Positions 1 to 11,707 are shown, counted from the first letter of the stretch. The stretch is 64,000 bases of DNA from Oceanicola granulosus HTCC2516 (GCF_000153305.1 NZ_CH724107.1:2263117-2327116); one strand, 5' to 3'. Translations and numbers: made by a program. Notes: a model not told the origin generated them from the sequence alone.

Positions 1-85
1 GGCGCAGCTCGCGCCGCTTGCGGAACGCGCGGATGCGCCAGCGCTTGCGCTGCAACCTCAGCCGGTATGACTGCCAGGCGCCCAA
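1..85 (-). CDS. Partial glycosyltransferase-like protein, N-terminus only
   Basis: Only the first 28 codons are in the window; the gene runs off the left edge on the minus strand. I place the start at a TTG at 85 because an in-frame stop lies just upstream and GAGG precedes the TTG at a good distance. The peptide begins MGAWQSYRLRLQRKRW and continues with arginine/lysine-rich sequence (RIRAFRKRRELR). From memory this resembles the N-terminus of family 2 glycosyltransferases common in roseobacters. Position and strand fit: it is the last visible member of the minus-strand galU-galE-glycosyltransferase run. The product call is an inference from a very short stretch; that the frame is coding is moderately likely. 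Confidence 0.45.
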   Translation of the reverse strand, partial: MGAWQSYRLRLQRKRWRIRAFRKRRELR

Positions 86-134
86 AACTCGACCTCATCC
101 GCGTGCCAGAGCGCGATGGCTCCGGGCCACGATA

Positions 135-1277
135 TCACGTCACGCTTAACACGACCTTGAAATGATCGGCCCAGCTGGGCGGCGTGAAGGGGTCGCGGGG
201 GCCCGGGCCGGGCGGCCCTGACGACAACTGCATTATTGTCTTTTCCCAGACATACGCATCGCCGACATCCAGGTAAATGCCATGCGGGCCGAGCACTTCG
301 CGGCAGATGGCAAGATCGCCACAAACCACCGGCGTCCGCCGCGCCGCCGCCTCGACGAGCGGCAGGCCGAACCCTTCGGCGCGCGAGGGGAACAGCAGCG
401 CCCGCGCGCCCGTCAGCAGAGCGGCGATGGCGGCGTCGGAGAGGCCGGGGCGCTCCTCGACGCCGTCGATGCCCCGGTCGAGCCGGGCGAAGGTGTCCTC
501 GTTGCGCCAGCCGCGCGCGCCGCAAAGCAGCAGCCGGGGGCGCGGGCTCGGCAGGCGCTCCCAGACGTCGAGCAGCAGGGCGATGTTCTTGCGCGGCTCG
601 ATGGTGCCCAGCGCGACGAAGTAGGGCTCGTCGGGGCGCGGCGTGGTGGCCTCGGGCTCGGCGAGGTCGGTGCCCAGCGGCATCGCGGTGATCGGCGGCG
701 GGGCGGCAACGTGGCGGCGGATGTCGGCGACGACGGACTGCGAGCTGGTCAGGAGCCGGTCCGCCCTCCCGGCCCGCCGCAGGAAGCCGGCGAAGCGCTC
801 GGGCGCGCCATCGCGCTGCCACTCGGGGTGATCGAGCGGGATCGTATCGTGGACGAAGACGCTCACCCGCGCGCCGGGCAGCGCCCGGACCGCCGTGAGC
901 ACCCGGTCGGTGAGGTTGGTATGGCCGAGGTTGAGGTAAGCGGTGCCGCCCGGCAGCCGCCGCGCCAACATGCGCGCCAGCCCGCGCCGGCTGCAGCGCG
1001 CGATGGCGAGACGCCGGGTACGGGCCTCGGCGGCGCGCTGCGCGGGGGTCAGCCGCCGCGCGAGGCGGGAGAGGCCGGCGGGCCGGCCCCAATCGCCGCT
1101 GTCGACGTGACGGAGGAACGCCGCCGCGCCGGCGCGGTCGAGCAGAAGGTAGCCGAAGGTGCTGCGGGCGAGGGCGAAGAGCGGCTCGCCGCGCCCGATC
1201 AGCTCGGCGAGGTAGGCCCGCTCGACCCGGTCGACGCCCGTCAGTACCCGCCCCGCCCGGGACATCAGCCGCGTCAC
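135..1277 (-). CDS. Glycosyltransferase (GT4-like)
   Basis: Predicted cytoplasmic glycosyltransferase of 380 residues that would move a sugar from a nucleotide-sugar to a surface polysaccharide or lipid acceptor. The C-terminal half shows the GT-B nucleotide-binding fold: FVALGTIEPRKNIALLL (start of the second Rossmann domain), then LLFPSRAEGFGLPLVEA, the E-x7-E region typical of family 4. The start is GTG at 1277; no in-frame ATG lies between it and galE. It begins 22 bases after the galE stop, so it is probably in the galU-galE transcript. The family is clear; donor and acceptor cannot be read from sequence. Confidence 0.88.
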   Translation of the reverse strand: MTRLMSRAGRVLTGVDRVERAYLAELIGRGEPLFALARSTFGYLLLDRAGAAAFLRHVDSGDWGRPAGLSRLARRLTPAQRAAEARTRRLAIARCSRRGLARMLARRLPGGTAYLNLGHTNLTDRVLTAVRALPGARVSVFVHDTIPLDHPEWQRDGAPERFAGFLRRAGRADRLLTSSQSVVADIRRHVAAPPPITAMPLGTDLAEPEATTPRPDEPYFVALGTIEPRKNIALLLDVWERLPSPRPRLLLCGARGWRNEDTFARLDRGIDGVEERPGLSDAAIAALLTGARALLFPSRAEGFGLPLVEAAARRTPVVCGDLAICREVLGPHGIYLDVGDAYVWEKTIMQLSSGPPGPGPRDPFTPPSWADHFKVVLSVT

Positions 1278-1299
1278 GTCGAGCAGACGCGCGGCGGGC

Positions 1300-2289
<990 letters not shown>

Positions 2290-2298
2290 CGCCGGTCC

Positions 2299-3192
2299 TT
2301 ACTGGGCGGCGGCGCGCGTCGAGGACAGCTCGTCGAGGTACTGGCTCAGCTCGTCGCGCAGGTCGGGACGGGCGAGGCCGAAGGCGACGGTGGCCTGCAG
2401 GAAGCCGGCCTTGCTGCCGCAGTCGAAGCGCTCGCCCTGGAAGCGGTAGCCGTAGACGTCGCGCGCGGAGTTGATCTCCATCGCGATGGCGTCGGTGAGC
2501 TGGATCTCCCCGCCCGCGCCCCGGTCGACCTCGTTGAGGTTCTTCATGATCTGCGGCGTCAGGATGTAGCGGCCGATCACCGCGAGGTTGGACGGCGCGT
2601 CCTCGGCCTTCGGCTTCTCGACCATGCCCTTGACCGACACGAGCGAGCCCATGTCGTCCTTGCAGTCGAGGATGCCGTAGGACGACGTCTTCTCGCGCGG
2701 CACTTCCATCGCGGCGACCATGCAGCCGCCGGTCTCCTCGTGCGCCTCGACCATCTGCTGCAGGCAGGGCTTGTCGGCGGCGATGACGTCGTCGGGCAGG
2801 ATCACCGCGAAGGGCTCGTCGCCCACCAGCCGGCGCGCGCACCAGACGGCGTGGCCGAGGCCGAGCGCCTGGTGCTGGCGGATGTAGGCGATCTGGCCGC
2901 TTTCCATGTTGGTCGATTGCAGGACCTCGTAGAGGTCGTCCTTGCCCTTCTCCTTGAGCGCGGTCTCGAGCTCGGGGGCGCAGTCGAAGTAGTCCTCGAG
3001 CGCGGACTTGCCGCGCGAGGTGACGAAGATGAACTCGCTGATGCCCGCCGCGCGGGCTTCGTCGATGGCGTACTGGATCAGCGGACGGTCGACGAGGGTC
3101 ATGATCTCCTTGGGCAGGGCCTTCGTCGCCGGCAGGAACCGGGTTCCGAGGCCCGCGACCGGGAAGACCGCCTTCGTGACACGCTGAGACAT
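2299..3192 (-). CDS. galU: UTP-glucose-1-phosphate uridylyltransferase
   Basis: Makes UDP-glucose from glucose-1-phosphate and UTP, the activated sugar used by galE and the nearby transferases. It has the nucleotidyltransferase signature AGLGTRFLPATKALPKE near residue 14, VDRPLIQY at 33-40, and ILPDDVI in the middle. At 297 residues it has normal length. The ATG at 3192 is preceded by AAAGGATC as ribosome site. It follows a 121-base gap after the upstream transferase, so it may have its own promoter as well as read-through from the kdsB operon. Confidence 0.96.
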   Translation of the reverse strand: MSQRVTKAVFPVAGLGTRFLPATKALPKEIMTLVDRPLIQYAIDEARAAGISEFIFVTSRGKSALEDYFDCAPELETALKEKGKDDLYEVLQSTNMESGQIAYIRQHQALGLGHAVWCARRLVGDEPFAVILPDDVIAADKPCLQQMVEAHEETGGCMVAAMEVPREKTSSYGILDCKDDMGSLVSVKGMVEKPKAEDAPSNLAVIGRYILTPQIMKNLNEVDRGAGGEIQLTDAIAMEINSARDVYGYRFQGERFDCGSKAGFLQATVAFGLARPDLRDELSQYLDELSSTRAAAQ

Positions 3193-3313
3193 ACTGAGGA
3201 TCCTTTATCTGCGGCTCCCACAACACGGGAGCGCGGCTTTTGTTCAATTTAGAAATACTTCAACGAAATGGCCAGCCATCCGGGTCCATTCCCGCGATGC
3301 TTGCCACGAAAGT
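3193..3313 (-). promoter_or_regulatory. galU leader: AT-rich patch and short hairpin
   Basis: The gap upstream of galU holds an AT-rich stretch (about 3237-3272) that stands out in this GC-rich DNA, followed toward galU by a six-base perfect inverted repeat (GCTCCC at 3214-3219 and GGGAGC at 3227-3232, seven-base loop). On the galU strand no run of T follows the stem, so it does not look like a normal intrinsic terminator for the upstream transferase. A promoter plus structured 5' leader for galU is the simplest reading, but I could not assign convincing -35 and -10 boxes. Confidence 0.3.
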
Positions 3314-4564
3314 TCAGCGCCTGTCCATTGGCGCGCCGCGCACCGGCGCGACCCGGGCCGTCTCCTGTCCGATTCGGTCGCGGAAGCGCCAGCCGCGGAC
3401 GCGGGGCTCGTCCGGCCCGGCGGGGCCGAAGAGGCCGCCGCGCTGCACCCAGTAGCCGGCGCCGTCGAAGCGGGCGCGGTGCGGGCGCGCGGTGGGCGAC
3501 AGCAGCACCACCGTCACCGTCGCACCGCGCTCGACGAGCCGGCGCGCCGCCTCCAGCCGGCCGGCCGCCTGCCAGGCCCGGCCGCCGATCACCACGTGGC
3601 CGCTCCGCGCGACGCGGGGGCGGAAGGGCAGGAACGGCGCGCTGGGCGGGCCGATCGCCGCGGTCTCGGAATGGGCGCGCTCGTGGCCCTCGCTCCAGCC
3701 CGCGTCGAAGGTCTTGAGCGTGCGCCGCACGTCGCGCGGCTCGATGCGCCCGGCGACCATGTGCGCCACCAGCGCGCGCCAGCGCCGCTGCCGTTCGGCC
3801 CGGGCCGGGGTCGAGATATCGGGGTGGCTGCTGTGCTTGCGCAGGAACACCGCGAGGCTCGCGCCGACGTCGTGCAGGTCGGTCGCCACCCGGTCGTCGC
3901 GCCGGCGCGGGCTGGGGGCGACGCCGTGGTGGACCTGCGCCAGCGGCACCACCGCCGTGGCGTGGCCGGCATCGGAGAGGCGCAGGTTCACGTCGGCTTC
4001 CTCGAGGTAGAAGCGGTAGGCCGCGTCGAACCCGCCGAGCCCCGCCAGCACGTCGCGGCGGAAGGCCATGTTGGTGCCCTCCGTCTTGACGGCCTCGCCG
4101 GAGCCGAGCTGCAGCACCTTCGTCCGCAGCCCCTCCATCGGCAGGGCGTATTCCCGCGCCCGCTCGGTGACGGCGCGGATGCGGTGCTGGAAGGCGACGC
4201 CGCTCGGGCCGATCACGTAGCCCGTGGCCGCCGCGACGCGCGGATCGGCGAAGCCCGTGACGAGGTGGCGCAGCCAGAGCGGCTCGGGCACCGCGTCGTC
4301 GTCGATGTAGGCGACGATCTCGCCCGCCGCGGCGGCCAGCCCGGCATTGCGCGCCGCCGAGATGTTGGGCTCGTCGAAGGCGACGCTCTTCACCCGGCCG
4401 AAGAAGTCGGGCAGCGTGTCGACCACCCGCAGCCCGCGCCGGTCGGCGACGACGACGATCTCGAACGAGGGGTAGTCGAGCTGGCCCAGCCCCTTGAGGC
4501 AGAGCGCGAGACGGTCCGGGCGGTTCCGGCTGACGACGATGACGCTGACCGCCGGAGCGGTCAC
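3314..4564 (-). CDS. Family 2 glycosyltransferase
   Basis: A 416-residue GT2 (GT-A fold) enzyme. The N-terminus reads VSVIVVSRNRPDRLALCL, then VAYIDDDAVPEPLWL (the DxD metal and nucleotide site), and FYLEEADVNLRLSDAGH (the EED-like catalytic-base region). The roughly 150-residue tail after the GT2 domain is arginine-rich and unassigned. The GTG start at 4564 overlaps the kdsB stop as GTGA, so translation is coupled to kdsB. With kdsB and cysQ upstream and galU-galE downstream it probably builds a surface polysaccharide. The acceptor is unknown. Confidence 0.88.
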   Translation of the reverse strand: MTAPAVSVIVVSRNRPDRLALCLKGLGQLDYPSFEIVVVADRRGLRVVDTLPDFFGRVKSVAFDEPNISAARNAGLAAAAGEIVAYIDDDAVPEPLWLRHLVTGFADPRVAAATGYVIGPSGVAFQHRIRAVTERAREYALPMEGLRTKVLQLGSGEAVKTEGTNMAFRRDVLAGLGGFDAAYRFYLEEADVNLRLSDAGHATAVVPLAQVHHGVAPSPRRRDDRVATDLHDVGASLAVFLRKHSSHPDISTPARAERQRRWRALVAHMVAGRIEPRDVRRTLKTFDAGWSEGHERAHSETAAIGPPSAPFLPFRPRVARSGHVVIGGRAWQAAGRLEAARRLVERGATVTVVLLSPTARPHRARFDGAGYWVQRGGLFGPAGPDEPRVRGWRFRDRIGQETARVAPVRGAPMDRR

Positions 4565-5361
4565 GCGAGGCCGGCCTCGGTGAGCATCGCCTCGATGCGG
4601 GGGACGTCCTCGGGGTTGTTCAGCTCCCAGAACGGCCGGCCCCGCGCCTCGACCTCGACGCAGGTGAGGTGGATGCCGCGCTCGAGGAAGCGCAGCTGCT
4701 CGAGCCCCTCGAGCCGCTCCAGCGGCCCCGGCTCCCAGCGCGGGTAGGCGGCGAGGGCGGAGGGGCGGTAGGCGTAGACGCCGACATGGTGGAACACCGG
4801 CGTCGGCTCGGCGGCCCCGTAGTCGCGGCTGGTGTAGGGGATCACTTCCTTGGAGAAGTAGAGCGCGTTGCGGTCGATCCCGAACACCGCCGTCGTGCCG
4901 CCGACGCGGCCGGCGCGGCGGTCCTCGAGGAAGCCGTTCAGCGCCCGCCCGTCGCAGCGCAGTACCGGCGTCGCCACTTCGGCGACGGGATGGGCGGAGA
5001 GATCGGCCACGAGCGCCTCGACGAACCAGGGCGGGGTCAGCGGCGCGTCGCCCTGCAGGTTGACGACGATGTCGTAGCCGCCGCCCAGCGCGTCGAGCGC
5101 CTCGGCGCAGCGCTCGGTCCCGTTGCGGCAGCGGTCGGAGGTCATCACCACCTCGGCGCCGAAGCCGGTGGCGGCGTCGGCGATGCGCCCGTCGTCCGTC
5201 GCCACCACGACGCGAGCGTCGCCGCCCACCTCGAGCGCCGCCCGCCACGACCGCTCGATCAGCGTGCGGCTCTCGCCGGTGGCGCCGGTGAGCGGCACCA
5301 GCGGCTTGCCGGGGTAGCGCTGCGAGGGGTAGCGCGCGGGGATGACGATCAGGGTGGCCAA
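4561..5361 (-). CDS. kdsB: 3-deoxy-manno-octulosonate cytidylyltransferase
   Basis: Activates Kdo as CMP-Kdo for lipopolysaccharide core or Kdo-linked capsule. The N-terminus LIVIPARYPSQRYPGKPL is the family signature; NLQGDAPL and FHHVGVYAYRPSAL are also diagnostic. With the TTG at 5361 as start it is 266 residues, close to the usual 250. The reading frame stays open upstream inside cysQ, but family similarity begins at the TTG, which lies two bases after the cysQ stop. It is coupled to the following glycosyltransferase through GTGA. Confidence 0.93.
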   Translation of the reverse strand: MATLIVIPARYPSQRYPGKPLVPLTGATGESRTLIERSWRAALEVGGDARVVVATDDGRIADAATGFGAEVVMTSDRCRNGTERCAEALDALGGGYDIVVNLQGDAPLTPPWFVEALVADLSAHPVAEVATPVLRCDGRALNGFLEDRRAGRVGGTTAVFGIDRNALYFSKEVIPYTSRDYGAAEPTPVFHHVGVYAYRPSALAAYPRWEPGPLERLEGLEQLRFLERGIHLTCVEVEARGRPFWELNNPEDVPRIEAMLTEAGLA

Positions 5362-5363
5362 GG

Positions 5364-6161
5364 TCAGGCTTTCTGCAGCTCCACCCCGGGAGCGTAGGCG
5401 ATGAAGAACGGATTGGCGAAGCCGTCCTTGCCGTAGCGCAGCGGCGTGTGGTCGTCGAAGCGCACCACTTCGCCGCCCGCGCCGGCGAGCACCGCATGGC
5501 CGGCGGCGGTGTCCCATTCCATCGTGCGGCCGATCCGGGGGTAGAGGTCGGCCTCGCCGGTGGCGACGAGGCAGAACTTCAGAGAGGAGCCCGCCGAGGT
5601 CATGTCGCGGACCGCGTACTTGCCGATGTAGTCGTCCGTCGCCTGGTCGCGGTGCGACTTGGAGGCGACGACCATCAGCGCGTCGTTGTCGGGCTCGGAG
5701 ACGCGGATCGGTTGCGTGGTGCCCACGCTCTCCTTGTCGAGCGCGCCGCCCTCCTCGACCGAGACGCCGTCGGCGCCGGTGTAGAACAGCCGGCCCCTGG
5801 CGGGCGCGTAGACGACGCCGCGGGTCGGCACGCCGTCCTCGACGAGCGCGATGTTGACGGTGAAGTCGCCGCGCCGATCGATGAACTCCTTGGTCCCGTC
5901 GAGCGGGTCGACGATCAGGAAGGTCATCGCGGTGACGTCGTGGCTATCGGCCTGCTCCTCGGTGACGAGCGCCATGTCGGGGAACGCGGCGCGCAGCCCG
6001 GCGGAGATGTGGGCGTCGGCGGCCTCGTCGGCGGCGGTGACGGGGCTGTCGTCGCTCTTGGTCATCACCTCGAACTCGGGGCCGTCGTAGATCTCCATGA
6101 TCTTGTCGCCGGCCTCGAGCGCGAGGCGGCGCATCACCACGGTCAGCTTGTCGTAGTCCAT
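5364..6161 (-). CDS. cysQ: 3'(2'),5'-bisphosphate nucleotidase
   Basis: Magnesium-dependent, lithium-sensitive type phosphatase that hydrolyses 3'-phosphoadenosine 5'-phosphate left by sulfation and sulfur assimilation. It has the inositol-monophosphatase superfamily motifs VDPLDGTKEFIDRRGDFTVN and EWDTAAGHAVL, and an upstream metal glutamate in LVTEE. It has 265 residues with an ATG start. As the first gene of the minus-strand polysaccharide run it may relate to sulfated glycans, but that is inference; cysQ is a general housekeeping gene. Confidence 0.94.
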   Translation of the reverse strand: MDYDKLTVVMRRLALEAGDKIMEIYDGPEFEVMTKSDDSPVTAADEAADAHISAGLRAAFPDMALVTEEQADSHDVTAMTFLIVDPLDGTKEFIDRRGDFTVNIALVEDGVPTRGVVYAPARGRLFYTGADGVSVEEGGALDKESVGTTQPIRVSEPDNDALMVVASKSHRDQATDDYIGKYAVRDMTSAGSSLKFCLVATGEADLYPRIGRTMEWDTAAGHAVLAGAGGEVVRFDDHTPLRYGKDGFANPFFIAYAPGVELQKA

Positions 6162-6279
6162 AGGTCACCTCTGCCGCAGGGGCCGCAGCCCTTCATTGAA
6201 TTGAAATGTCGGCCCCCTTATGCTGACGGCTCAGGCGAGGGGCAAGCCGCTCCCCGCGCCCCAGGCAGGACCGTCGCGC
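6162..6279. promoter_or_regulatory. Divergent promoter region cysQ / ABC permease
   Basis: This 118-base gap separates two divergent transcription units, so promoters for both are expected here. The only AT-rich piece is around 6193-6225, which would suit a promoter in either direction. I could not assign boxes with confidence. The permease frame is open from 6220, but the first 20 residues from that ATG do not resemble the family. Confidence 0.35.
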
Positions 6280-7101
6280 ATGTTCCAGATCCGCCAGCAG
6301 AGGAACCGTGCCCAATCCGCGCTGGGGATGCTCGAGCTGATCTACCACTCGATCGTGCACGAGATCCGCAAGGGCCACCGGCACGCGCTGCTCGGCCTGA
6401 TCCAGAACATGCTGCAGACGATGATACTGGTGGCGACGTTCTACTTCATGTTCGCCATCCTCGGCCTGCGCGGCAACGCGGTGCGCGGCGATTTCCTGCT
6501 CTACGTGATGTCGGGGATCTTCCTGTTCATCTGCCACACCAAGTCGATGGGGGCGGTGCTCGGCTCGGAGGGGCCGACGTCGGCGATGATGAAGCACGCG
6601 CCGATGAACACGGTAATCGCCGTGACCGCAGGCGCGCTGTCGGCGCTCTACATCCAGACGATCTCGCTGATCGTGGTGCTGTTCATCTACCACGCCGTCG
6701 TCACGCCGCTCTACATCGACCAGCCGATCGCCGCCTACGGGATGATGCTGCTGGCGTGGTTCACCGGCTGCGCCGTCGGCATGGTGTTCCTCGCGATCAA
6801 GCCGTGGGCGCCGGGCTTCGCCGCCACGGCGAGCCAGATCTACGCCCGCGCCAACATGATCGCGAGCGGCAAGATGTTCCTCGCCAACACCCTGCCCGCC
6901 TACATGGTCGCGATGTTCGACTGGAACCCGCTGTTCCACATCATCGACCAGGCGCGCGGCTTCGTCTTCCTGCACTACAATCCGCACTTCTCCAACATCG
7001 CCTACCCCGTCATCGTCGGGATCGTGCTGCTGATGCTGGGGATGATCGGCGAGAGCTACACGCGCAAACATGCCTCAGCCAGCTGGAGTGCCGGCAAATG
7101 A
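6280..7101 (+). CDS. ABC-2 type polysaccharide export permease
   Basis: Predicted inner-membrane permease of 273 residues with about six hydrophobic helices, of the KpsM/Wzm type that exports capsule or O-antigen. Segments such as LQTMILVATFYFMFAILGL and AYGMMLLAWFTGCAVGMVFL are membrane-spanning, and the conserved tail includes NPLFHIIDQARGFVF. I chose the ATG at 6280 (MFQIRQQRNRAQSALG) because it matches the usual N-terminus and has AGGA upstream. No ATPase partner or outer-membrane/co-polymerase subunit lies in this window. It overlaps the next gene by ATGA. Confidence 0.88.
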   Translation: MFQIRQQRNRAQSALGMLELIYHSIVHEIRKGHRHALLGLIQNMLQTMILVATFYFMFAILGLRGNAVRGDFLLYVMSGIFLFICHTKSMGAVLGSEGPTSAMMKHAPMNTVIAVTAGALSALYIQTISLIVVLFIYHAVVTPLYIDQPIAAYGMMLLAWFTGCAVGMVFLAIKPWAPGFAATASQIYARANMIASGKMFLANTLPAYMVAMFDWNPLFHIIDQARGFVFLHYNPHFSNIAYPVIVGIVLLMLGMIGESYTRKHASASWSAGK

Positions 7102-7700
7102 TCCGACTTCTTCTCCTCCTCGCCCTTCTCCTGCCCGCCGCCGCCTCGGCGCAGCCCCACATGCTTCCCGCGCTCTACGACGTGCTCGGCGTCGCGCCCG
7201 ACGACACGCTCAACGTCCGCGCCGGGCCGGGGATGGGCCACGAGGTCATCGCCGAGCTGCCCCACGACGCCACCGGCATCGAGGTGATGCGGGGCGATGC
7301 CAACGGCAACTGGGGGCTCGTCAACGCCGACGAGCGCGCCGGGTGGGTGTCGTTCAACTTCCTCGCCCGCCAGCCCGGCGAGCCGAAGGTGCGCTCCTGC
7401 TTCGGCACGGAGCCGTTCTGGTCGCTCGCCACGGGCAACGGGCAGCTGACAATGGAGCATTTCGGCGAGGAGCTGTTCAGCGCGCCCGTCGATCCGTTCG
7501 TGGGCACCGTCTCCGGCCCCGGCCGGGCCGTCGCCGTGGACCTGCCCGAGTACGGCTTCGCCACCCTCGTCGTCACCCCCGGGAGCTGCAACGACGGCAT
7601 GTCCGACCGCGAGTACGGCCTGTCGGCGCACGTGGTGACGGTGCTGTCGGGGATGGGGACGCAGTACTGGTCGGGCTGCTGCTCCGTCTCGGCCGACTAG
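7098..7700 (+). CDS. Secreted SH3-domain protein with GTEPFW domain
   Basis: A 200-residue exported protein. It starts with a clear signal peptide (MIRLLLLLALLLPAAASAQ). A bacterial SH3 domain follows (LNVRAGPGMGHEVIAELP, then GWVSFNFLA), then a domain containing CFGTEPFWSLA and ending YWSGCCSVS, which resembles COG3650-type periplasmic proteins. Four cysteines in this second domain could form disulfides. ATGA overlap couples it to the permease. SH3 modules often bind peptidoglycan, so a periplasmic wall or sensing role is plausible; the specific function is unknown. Its stop shares CTAG with alkB. Confidence 0.85.
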   Translation: MIRLLLLLALLLPAAASAQPHMLPALYDVLGVAPDDTLNVRAGPGMGHEVIAELPHDATGIEVMRGDANGNWGLVNADERAGWVSFNFLARQPGEPKVRSCFGTEPFWSLATGNGQLTMEHFGEELFSAPVDPFVGTVSGPGRAVAVDLPEYGFATLVVTPGSCNDGMSDREYGLSAHVVTVLSGMGTQYWSGCCSVSAD

Positions 7701-8311
7701 GGGTCGACGACTCGCAGCGTCAGGTTGATCCGCCCGCCCTCCGGCAGCAGCGTCGAGCTGTTCGGCTTCACCCGATCGATCCCGTGGTAGACGAGCCGCG
7801 CCTCGCCGCCGATCACCACCACGTCGCCCGATTCCAGCCAGACGCTCTCGGTCTTGCCGCCGCGCGTGAGGTTGCCGATGCGGAACAGCGCGCTGTCGCC
7901 GAGCGAGACCGAGACGACGGGCTGGCCGAAGTCGCCCTCGTCGCGGTCCTGGTGCATCCCCATCCGCGCGCCCTCGCCGTAGAAGTTGACGAGGCAGCAT
8001 TGCGGCGCGGCGGCCTCGGACGCGACGGCGCGCCACACCGCCAGCACGCTGTCGGGGATCGGCGGCCACGGGCGGCCCGAGGGGTGGGTCTCGCTGTAGC
8101 GGTAGCCGCGCCGGTCGGAGAGCCAGCCGTAGCGGCCGGCCGAGGTCATGCGCACCGACATCGGCTTGCCGTAGGGCGTCATCGGCGAGAACAGCGGCGC
8201 GGCGCGCACCACCGCGCGCAGGTCGTCCACCAGCGCCTCCTGCGCCGGCCGCCCGAGCATCCCGGCAAACACCTGCACGCCGCGCACCGTGAGGGTCGGC
8301 TCAACAGTCAC
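7697..8311 (-). CDS. alkB: AlkB-type alpha-ketoglutarate-dependent DNA dealkylase
   Basis: Fe(II)/2-oxoglutarate dioxygenase that reverses alkylation damage such as 1-methyladenine and 3-methylcytosine. The iron triad is visible: H120 and D122 in GMHQDRDE, and H176 in LVYHGIDR. The 2-oxoglutarate arginines are in RINLTLR (R194, R200). The substrate-lid stretch GRYGWLSDRRGYRY is also typical. The start is GTG at 8311 and the length, 204 residues, is normal. It is convergent with the SH3 gene and shares the CTAG stop. Confidence 0.94.
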   Translation of the reverse strand: MTVEPTLTVRGVQVFAGMLGRPAQEALVDDLRAVVRAAPLFSPMTPYGKPMSVRMTSAGRYGWLSDRRGYRYSETHPSGRPWPPIPDSVLAVWRAVASEAAAPQCCLVNFYGEGARMGMHQDRDEGDFGQPVVSVSLGDSALFRIGNLTRGGKTESVWLESGDVVVIGGEARLVYHGIDRVKPNSSTLLPEGGRINLTLRVVDP

Positions 8312-8370
8312 CCGAAATCCTCGCCCGCCGAATACATTGCATTTTTGCCACGCCCTGCCCCTTCGCGCCC

Positions 8371-8400
8371 GTTGCAGCCGGATTTTGCGCTCCCTATATA
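8371..8400 (+). promoter_or_regulatory. Possible heat-shock promoter of dnaK
   Basis: In the 196-base gap upstream of dnaK, GTTGCA (8371-8376) and CCCTATATA (8392-8400) are 15 bases apart. This roughly follows the alphaproteobacterial RpoH pattern (CTTGNN ... CCTATNT). The -35 is a weak match, so the call is tentative. I saw no CIRCE inverted repeat here, which fits with RpoH rather than HrcA controlling dnaK. Confidence 0.4.
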
Positions 8401-8507
8401 GCCCGTTGACTGGCAGGGGCGACCTGCCCCGCCCCAGCTCACTGCGCCGGGTGCCGAGGAGGGCCCGCGCGGTTCAAACCGCCTGAATGAAGAGGGATTT
8501 GAAAACT

Positions 8508-10430
<1,923 letters not shown>

Positions 10431-10449
10431 TGCGCCGCTAGAGCGACAC

Positions 10450-10480
10450 GACCGGCCCGGCACGGCCCGGGCCGGTCTTT
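10450..10480 (+). terminator. Hairpin terminator or attenuator after dnaK
   Basis: A perfect ten-base inverted repeat (GACCGGCCCG at 10450-10459, CGGGCCGGTC at 10468-10477) with an eight-base loop is followed by TTT. It lies between dnaK and dnaJ. The T tract is short, so it may act as a partial terminator that makes less DnaJ than DnaK, or as an mRNA stabiliser. Confidence 0.6.
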
Positions 10481-10504
10481 GCGTTCCAGGGGGAACCATA
10501 CCGA

Positions 10505-11659
10505 ATGTCGAAACGCGATTATTACGAAGTTCTCGGGGTCTCGAAAGGCGCGTCCGCCGACGAGATCAAGAAGGCCTTCCGCCGCAAGGCGAAGGAGCTG
10601 CACCCCGACAGCAACGCCGACAACCCCAACGCCGAGGCCCAGTTCAAGGAAGCGAACGAGGCCTACGATTGCCTGAAGGACCCCGAGAAGAAGGCGGCCT
10701 ACGACCGCTTCGGCCACGCGGCCTTCGAGGGCATGGGCGCGGGCGGCGGCGGGCGGCGGCCCGGCGGTGCCGGCCAGCAGGACTTCGCATCGGCCTTCTC
10801 CGACGTCTTCGACGACCTGTTCGGAGACTTCATGGGCGGCCGTCCCGGTGCCGGCGGCGGGCGCCAGCGCGCCACCCGCGGCAGCGACCTGCGCTACAAC
10901 CTTCGCGTCACGCTCGAAGAGGCCTACAACGGCCTGCAGAAGACGATCACCGTCCCCACCGCCGTCCAGTGCGGCACCTGCCACGGCACCGGCGCCGAGG
11001 GCGGCGTCGAGCCGCAGACCTGCCCGACCTGTTCGGGCATGGGCAAGGTGCGCGCGCAGCAGGGCTTCTTCACCGTCGAGCGCACCTGCCCGACGTGCAA
11101 CGGCGCCGGCCAGACCGTCAAGAACCCGTGCCACACCTGCCACGGCGCGGGCCGCGTCGAGAAGGAGCGCTCGCTCTCGGTCAACATCCCCGCCGGGGTC
11201 GAGACCGGCACCCGGATCCGGCTCGCCGGCGAGGGCGAGGCGGGTCTGCGCGGCGGGCCCGCGGGCGATCTCTACATCTTCATCGAGGTCCGCGAGCACG
11301 AGCTGTTCCAGCGCGACGGCAGCCACCTGTTCTGCCGCGTCCCCGTCAGCCTCGCCAAGGCGGCGCTCGGCGGCGACATCGAGGTGCCCAGCATCGACGG
11401 CGGCCGCAGCCGGGTGAAGATCCCCGAGGGCTCTCAGACCGGGCGGCAGATGCGCCTGCGCGGCAAGGGCATGCCGGCCCTGCGCGGCGGCGGGCACGGC
11501 GACATGTTCATCGAGCTCGCGGTCGAGACGCCGGTCAACCTCACCGGGCGCCAGAAGGAGCTGCTGCGCGAGTTCGAGCGACTGTCGGAAGAGAACAACC
11601 CGCAGAGCTCGTCGTTCTTCTCCGCCGTGAAGAGCTTCTGGGACGGGATGAAGGGCTGA
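10505..11659 (+). CDS. dnaJ: Molecular chaperone DnaJ (Hsp40)
   Basis: DnaK co-chaperone that delivers clients and stimulates ATP hydrolysis. The J domain is residues 1-70, with the HPD motif in [13 protein letters not shown] glycine/phenylalanine-rich linker follows. The zinc-binding region has four CxxCxGxG-type repeats ([41 protein letters not shown]). The C-terminal substrate domain is complete. At 384 residues it is a full-length type I DnaJ. GGGGGAA upstream of the ATG is a good ribosome site. Confidence 0.98.
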   Translation: MSKRDYYEVLGVSKGASADEIKKAFRRKAKELHPDSNADNPNAEAQFKEANEAYDCLKDPEKKAAYDRFGHAAFEGMGAGGGGRRPGGAGQQDFASAFSDVFDDLFGDFMGGRPGAGGGRQRATRGSDLRYNLRVTLEEAYNGLQKTITVPTAVQCGTCHGTGAEGGVEPQTCPTCSGMGKVRAQQGFFTVERTCPTCNGAGQTVKNPCHTCHGAGRVEKERSLSVNIPAGVETGTRIRLAGEGEAGLRGGPAGDLYIFIEVREHELFQRDGSHLFCRVPVSLAKAALGGDIEVPSIDGGRSRVKIPEGSQTGRQMRLRGKGMPALRGGGHGDMFIELAVETPVNLTGRQKELLREFERLSEENNPQSSSFFSAVKSFWDGMKG

Positions 11660-11707
11660 CGCGGCCGCGTTAACCTTCTTTCAATCTTTTGCCGCCAAGG
11701 TGGTGGC

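Noticed and set aside
5362-5517. An upstream extension of kdsB to an ATG at 5517.
   Set aside because: The 52 extra residues lie out of frame inside cysQ and are arginine-rich; KdsB similarity starts at the TTG at 5361.
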